The notes under the pieces were generated by a model. That model ran no database searches. It saw nothing but the letters and a program-made list of their open reading frames with translations, and was not told the origin of the DNA. A program made the position numbers and the translations under genes. A stretch of DNA of 35,978 nt, from contig NZ_JAPVLQ010000014.1 in NCBI RefSeq assembly GCF_027158005.1, forward strand, positions 1-35,978, given 5' to 3'. Positions 33,485-35,978 of this stretch are shown in pieces; the stretch's first letter is position 1; each line of letters begins with the position of its first letter. This DNA is from Rhodococcus sp. H36-A4 (lineage in GTDB: Bacteria; Actinomycetota; Actinomycetes; Mycobacteriales; Mycobacteriaceae).

Positions 33485-33963
33485 GCGGCTACGCGGAAGT
33501 ACTCGTGGGTCTGGTCATTGCAGTGGGCTTGATCGGAGTCGTCGTTCCGATCCTGCCCGGAACGATCCTGATCTTCGCCGCGATCGGGGTATGGGCGTTG
33601 CTGACCGGCGGTAGCGCAGCGTGGACGGCCTTCGGTATCGCGACGGTATTGCTCGTGGTCAGCGGTGTCGTCAAGTACACCTGGCCAGGAAGGCGCATGC
33701 GCGATGCCGGTGTTCCCACGCGATCGTTGGTCCTCGGTGGATTGCTCGGCATCGTCGGCTTCTTCGTCATCCCGGTGGTCGGGCTGTTCGTCGGATTCGT
33801 GCTCGGTGTCTATGTCGCCGAACTTCCTCGGCATCGAAGTCATTCCGCGGCATGGCAATCCACGGTCCATGCCACCAAGGCCGCGGGGTTGTCGATACTG
33901 GTGGAGCTGCTGGGAGCTCTGTTGGCAAGCGCGGTCTGGCTTTCCGTCGTCCTCGCCTTCTGA
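33481..33963 (+). CDS. DUF456 family membrane protein
   Basis: A 160-residue protein with about four helices: [21 protein letters not shown], then [13 protein letters not shown], a central pair [27 protein letters not shown], and a C-terminal helix [20 protein letters not shown]. The LPG after the first helix and the glycine-rich second half with AELPRHR are typical of DUF456. The function is unknown. The start is GTG at 33481, overlapping the purT stop (GTGA), so translation is coupled to purT. Confidence 0.82.
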   Translation: MSGYAEVLVGLVIAVGLIGVVVPILPGTILIFAAIGVWALLTGGSAAWTAFGIATVLLVVSGVVKYTWPGRRMRDAGVPTRSLVLGGLLGIVGFFVIPVVGLFVGFVLGVYVAELPRHRSHSAAWQSTVHATKAAGLSILVELLGALLASAVWLSVVLAF

Positions 33964-33971
33964 AGAATCGG

Positions 33972-34706
33972 TCAGGTGACGCGATACCACGCGCGCGCGT
34001 TGCCGTCGAGAACCGCGGGTAGGTCGCCACCGACCGCCTCGGCGATCAGGTTCAGATCGGATTCGAGGAATCGACGCGGGGCACGCGTGCCGGGCAGGTC
34101 CGTTCCGAACATCAGCGCCGACGGATCGACCGCGTGAATTTGGCGCATGGTCTCCACGATGTCGAGATCCACTCTGCCGAAGCCTGTTGCTTTGACTCGT
34201 GCTCCGCGATCCACCAGGTTGAGCAGGTACGACAGTCCTTTCGACGACATGCCGAGGTGGTCGATACTGACAGCGGGGAGCTTCGCCAGAATCGGTTCGA
34301 GCGAGAGAAGCATGGACGCATCGACATACAGTTCGGCGGGCCACCCGACGAGGTCGAATGCGCGCCGCGCCTGCGTGGTCAGGGTTTCGATATCGGTGGC
34401 GCCGCGTCGGAGATTCAAGCGCAGGGCTCGTACACCTGCGTCGTCGAGCGCGAGGATGTCCTCGTCGGTGGCGTCGGGCGCGAGTTGAATAACCCCCACC
34501 CATCCTCGGCCCAACGCCGCCAGCGCGGCAACCAGGAAGCTCTGATCGCTGCCTTGAAACGACGCGCTGACCACGGCACCACCGGTGATGCCGAGGCCGT
34601 CGATTCGGGCCGAATAGTCGACGATGGTGAACGGCTCCGGGACGAATCCGTTGTTTTCGACAAGAGGGTAGGCGGGATCGATGATGTGAAAGTGAGCGTC
34701 GAACAC
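33972..34706 (-). CDS. Amidohydrolase (Amidohydro_2 / lactonase-like)
   Basis: A 244-residue TIM-barrel metal hydrolase. The HxH metal site is at the very N-terminus (FDAHFHIID), the barrel strand His is in VSIDHLGM and the catalytic Asp in LMFGTDLPGTRAP. The size and the DAHxH start resemble 2-pyrone-4,6-dicarboxylate hydrolase and lactonase-like members of PF04909. The start is GTG at 34706; an ATG at 34716-34718 runs at once into a stop. The divergent neighbour is an SMP-30-type lactonase, so both may act on sugar-acid or lactone intermediates. Confidence 0.8.
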   Translation of the reverse strand: MFDAHFHIIDPAYPLVENNGFVPEPFTIVDYSARIDGLGITGGAVVSASFQGSDQSFLVAALAALGRGWVGVIQLAPDATDEDILALDDAGVRALRLNLRRGATDIETLTTQARRAFDLVGWPAELYVDASMLLSLEPILAKLPAVSIDHLGMSSKGLSYLLNLVDRGARVKATGFGRVDLDIVETMRQIHAVDPSALMFGTDLPGTRAPRRFLESDLNLIAEAVGGDLPAVLDGNARAWYRVT

Positions 34707-34735
34707 GCCTCACAGCATGACAGGTGTGTGTTTCG

Positions 34736-35614
34736 ATGGCGTTCATGAAACCTGAAGTCACAGTTGTCCTCGAGAACTACACGTACTTGGAATGTCCGCG
34801 CTGGCACTCCGGCCGCATCTGGGTATCGGACTTCTACAGCCAGCAGGTGATCTCTGCCGAGGCGGATGGCTCCGATGTCCGCGTCGAGGCAGAGGTCCCG
34901 CAGCAGCCGTCCGGGCTGGGGTGGCTTCCCGACGGCAGGTTGCTGGTGGTGTCGATGCGAGATCAGAAGATTCTGCGGCGTGAGGACGACGGAAGCCTCG
35001 TCGTCCATGCCGATCTGTCTTCGTACGTCGGCGCCAACGTCAACGACATGCTGGTCGACGCCCGCGGCCGTGCGTATGTCGGTAACTTCGGCTTCGATTT
35101 GATGAACCTCGCGACGCCCGCGACGGCGGATCTACTGCGGGTCGATCCCGACGGATCCGTCCACGTCGCAGCGAGAGATCTGTACTTTCCCAACGGGATG
35201 GCCATGACCGAAGACGGGGAACTGCTCGTCGACGAGACCATAGGCAACCGCGTGAGTGTGTTCGCGGTTCATCCCGATGGATCGCTCGGGGAGCGGCGTG
35301 ACTGGGTCAAGTTCGCCGAACTCCCGGACATGGGCGATGTGACTGCCGCACTCGGACAGCTGATCGTGGCCGCCGACGGGTGCTGTATCGACACCGACGG
35401 GACGCTGTGGGTAGCCGACGCGCTCGGTCAGCGTGTGGTTCACCTCGCGCACGGCAAAGGCATCATCGATCAGCTCGACTTCGATACCGGCGTCTTCGCA
35501 TGCGGACTCGGTGGGGAGGACGGCCGCACCCTGTTCGTCTGCGCCGCACCCGACTTCAACGAGCATCAGCGCAAGGTGGAGACGGCAGGAAAACTGCTGG
35601 CAGTGCGGGTGTAG
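34736..35614 (+). CDS. SMP-30/gluconolactonase/LRE-family protein
   Basis: A 292-residue six-bladed beta-propeller hydrolase. The metal ligands of the family are visible: Glu in YLECPRWHSGRIWVSDFY, Asn in LYFPNGMAMTEDGELLVDE and Asp in LWVADALGQRVVHL; VNDMLVDARGRAYVGNFGFD is the usual substrate-binding blade. Family members open sugar lactones or related esters; the substrate here is unknown. The start could be GTG 34724, ATG 34736 or ATG 34745; 34736 is picked for a weak AGG nine to ten bases before it. Confidence 0.85.
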   Translation: MAFMKPEVTVVLENYTYLECPRWHSGRIWVSDFYSQQVISAEADGSDVRVEAEVPQQPSGLGWLPDGRLLVVSMRDQKILRREDDGSLVVHADLSSYVGANVNDMLVDARGRAYVGNFGFDLMNLATPATADLLRVDPDGSVHVAARDLYFPNGMAMTEDGELLVDETIGNRVSVFAVHPDGSLGERRDWVKFAELPDMGDVTAALGQLIVAADGCCIDTDGTLWVADALGQRVVHLAHGKGIIDQLDFDTGVFACGLGGEDGRTLFVCAAPDFNEHQRKVETAGKLLAVRV

Positions 35615-35641
35615 AGGCTGCGGCGGATATCCAGGCAGACC

Positions 35642-35686
35642 CAGGTGAGTGGAAATACGCCGGTGGAGGCGTATTCCACTCACCTG
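35642..35686. terminator. Hairpin between convergent genes
   Basis: The arms are 35642-35661 (CAGGTGAGTGGAAATACGCC) and 35668-35686, which pair completely except for one bulged A, with a six-base loop. It lies between the SMP-30 stop and the fprA stop (three bases away), so it may stop transcription from both sides. There is no T-run. Confidence 0.6.
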
Positions 35687-35689
35687 CCG

Positions 35690-35978
35690 CTAGGCCTTGT
35701 CCGGTTCGGACGCCTTCAACATGTCCTCACGTTCGACGACCTTGACGCGTTCGCGGCCTTCGGTTTCGCCGAGGCTGCGTTCGTGGGCGTCGAGGCGGTA
35801 CCAGCCGTCCCAGGTGGTGAAGGGGACTTTCTTGCTCTCGAGGAAGTCGACGACGGCCTGTTCGGTGGGTTCTGGTGCGGCGGTGAAGTTCGGTGCGTCT
35901 TCGAGGAGGTTGGCGACGGTTTCGTTGGCGTCGCCTTTGGTGTGGCCGATGAGGCCGACGGGTCCGCGTTTGATCCAG
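35690..35978 (-). CDS. FprA-type ferredoxin-NADP reductase, C-terminal fragment
   Basis: The gene enters from the right edge; the last 95 residues are visible. They begin WIKRGPVGLIGHTKGDANET, the FprA/adrenodoxin-reductase segment that contacts FAD and NADP (GW-KRGP-G-IG in homologs). They continue FTTWDGWYRLDAHERSLGE and end RVKVVEREDMLKASEPDKA, like the C-terminal helix of actinobacterial FprA. Same family as the fragment at 1-142 but not the same gene copy unless the sequence is circular or duplicated. Confidence 0.8.
   Translation of the reverse strand, partial: WIKRGPVGLIGHTKGDANETVANLLEDAPNFTAAPEPTEQAVVDFLESKKVPFTTWDGWYRLDAHERSLGETEGRERVKVVEREDMLKASEPDKA

Overview
The window is high-GC actinobacterial chromosome, most likely Rhodococcus or a close mycolic-acid-producing relative. 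The gene order partly follows Mycobacterium tuberculosis. From right to left there is purA (Rv0357c-like), an Rv0358-like gene, an Rv0359-like M50 protease, an Rv0360c-like DUF3151 gene, an Rv0361-like gene, fba (Rv0363c), DedA (Rv0364) and a GH76 protein (compare Rv0365c). GTG and TTG starts and 1-17 bp gene overlaps are common. No rRNA, tRNA or CRISPR array was seen. All family assignments come from reading motifs; no database search was run.

Layout. 1-5.6 kb: the N-terminal end of a ferredoxin-NADP reductase, then a sortase overlapping the gene of an Ala-rich coiled-coil surface protein, two membrane proteins, a DUF3592-like protein and an SDR. 5.6-12.3 kb: a lipoprotein, a TrmH-family methyltransferase, a GH76 protein, two tandem DedA proteins, fba, the Rv0361-like protein and DUF3151. 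12.3-19.2 kb: an accessory block that interrupts the conserved order. It holds an FUSC-type protein, a CDF metal exporter with a strong palindromic operator, an FMN-binding protein, a TauE/SafE exporter, a 5'-truncated amidohydrolase, an FMN-dependent hydroxy-acid oxidase whose 3' end runs into an IS, a decayed IS1380-type element, and a possible scrap of an acyl-CoA ligase. 19.2-22.1 kb: M50 protease, Rv0358-like and purA, with a perfect-palindrome terminator.

22.4-28.9 kb is the most remarkable region. A tightly packed operon carries three SipW/ER-type signal peptidases (Ser-His rather than Ser-Lys) interleaved with four small exported proteins whose N-termini look like SipW-dependent signal peptides. 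A fifth small secreted protein lies among them. The last peptidase is fused to a passenger that begins with what looks like its own SipW-type signal, followed by a Pro/Thr-rich stalk and a C-terminal domain. An LGFP-repeat protein follows. It reads as a dedicated export-and-processing system for camelysin/TasA-like surface proteins, possibly a fibre or matrix.

29-36 kb: an alkylated-DNA methyltransferase divergent from a MocR-type regulator, a CaiB/AMACR-family gene, purT with a coupled DUF456 gene, an amidohydrolase divergent from an SMP-30-type lactonase, and the C-terminal end of a second ferredoxin-NADP reductase.
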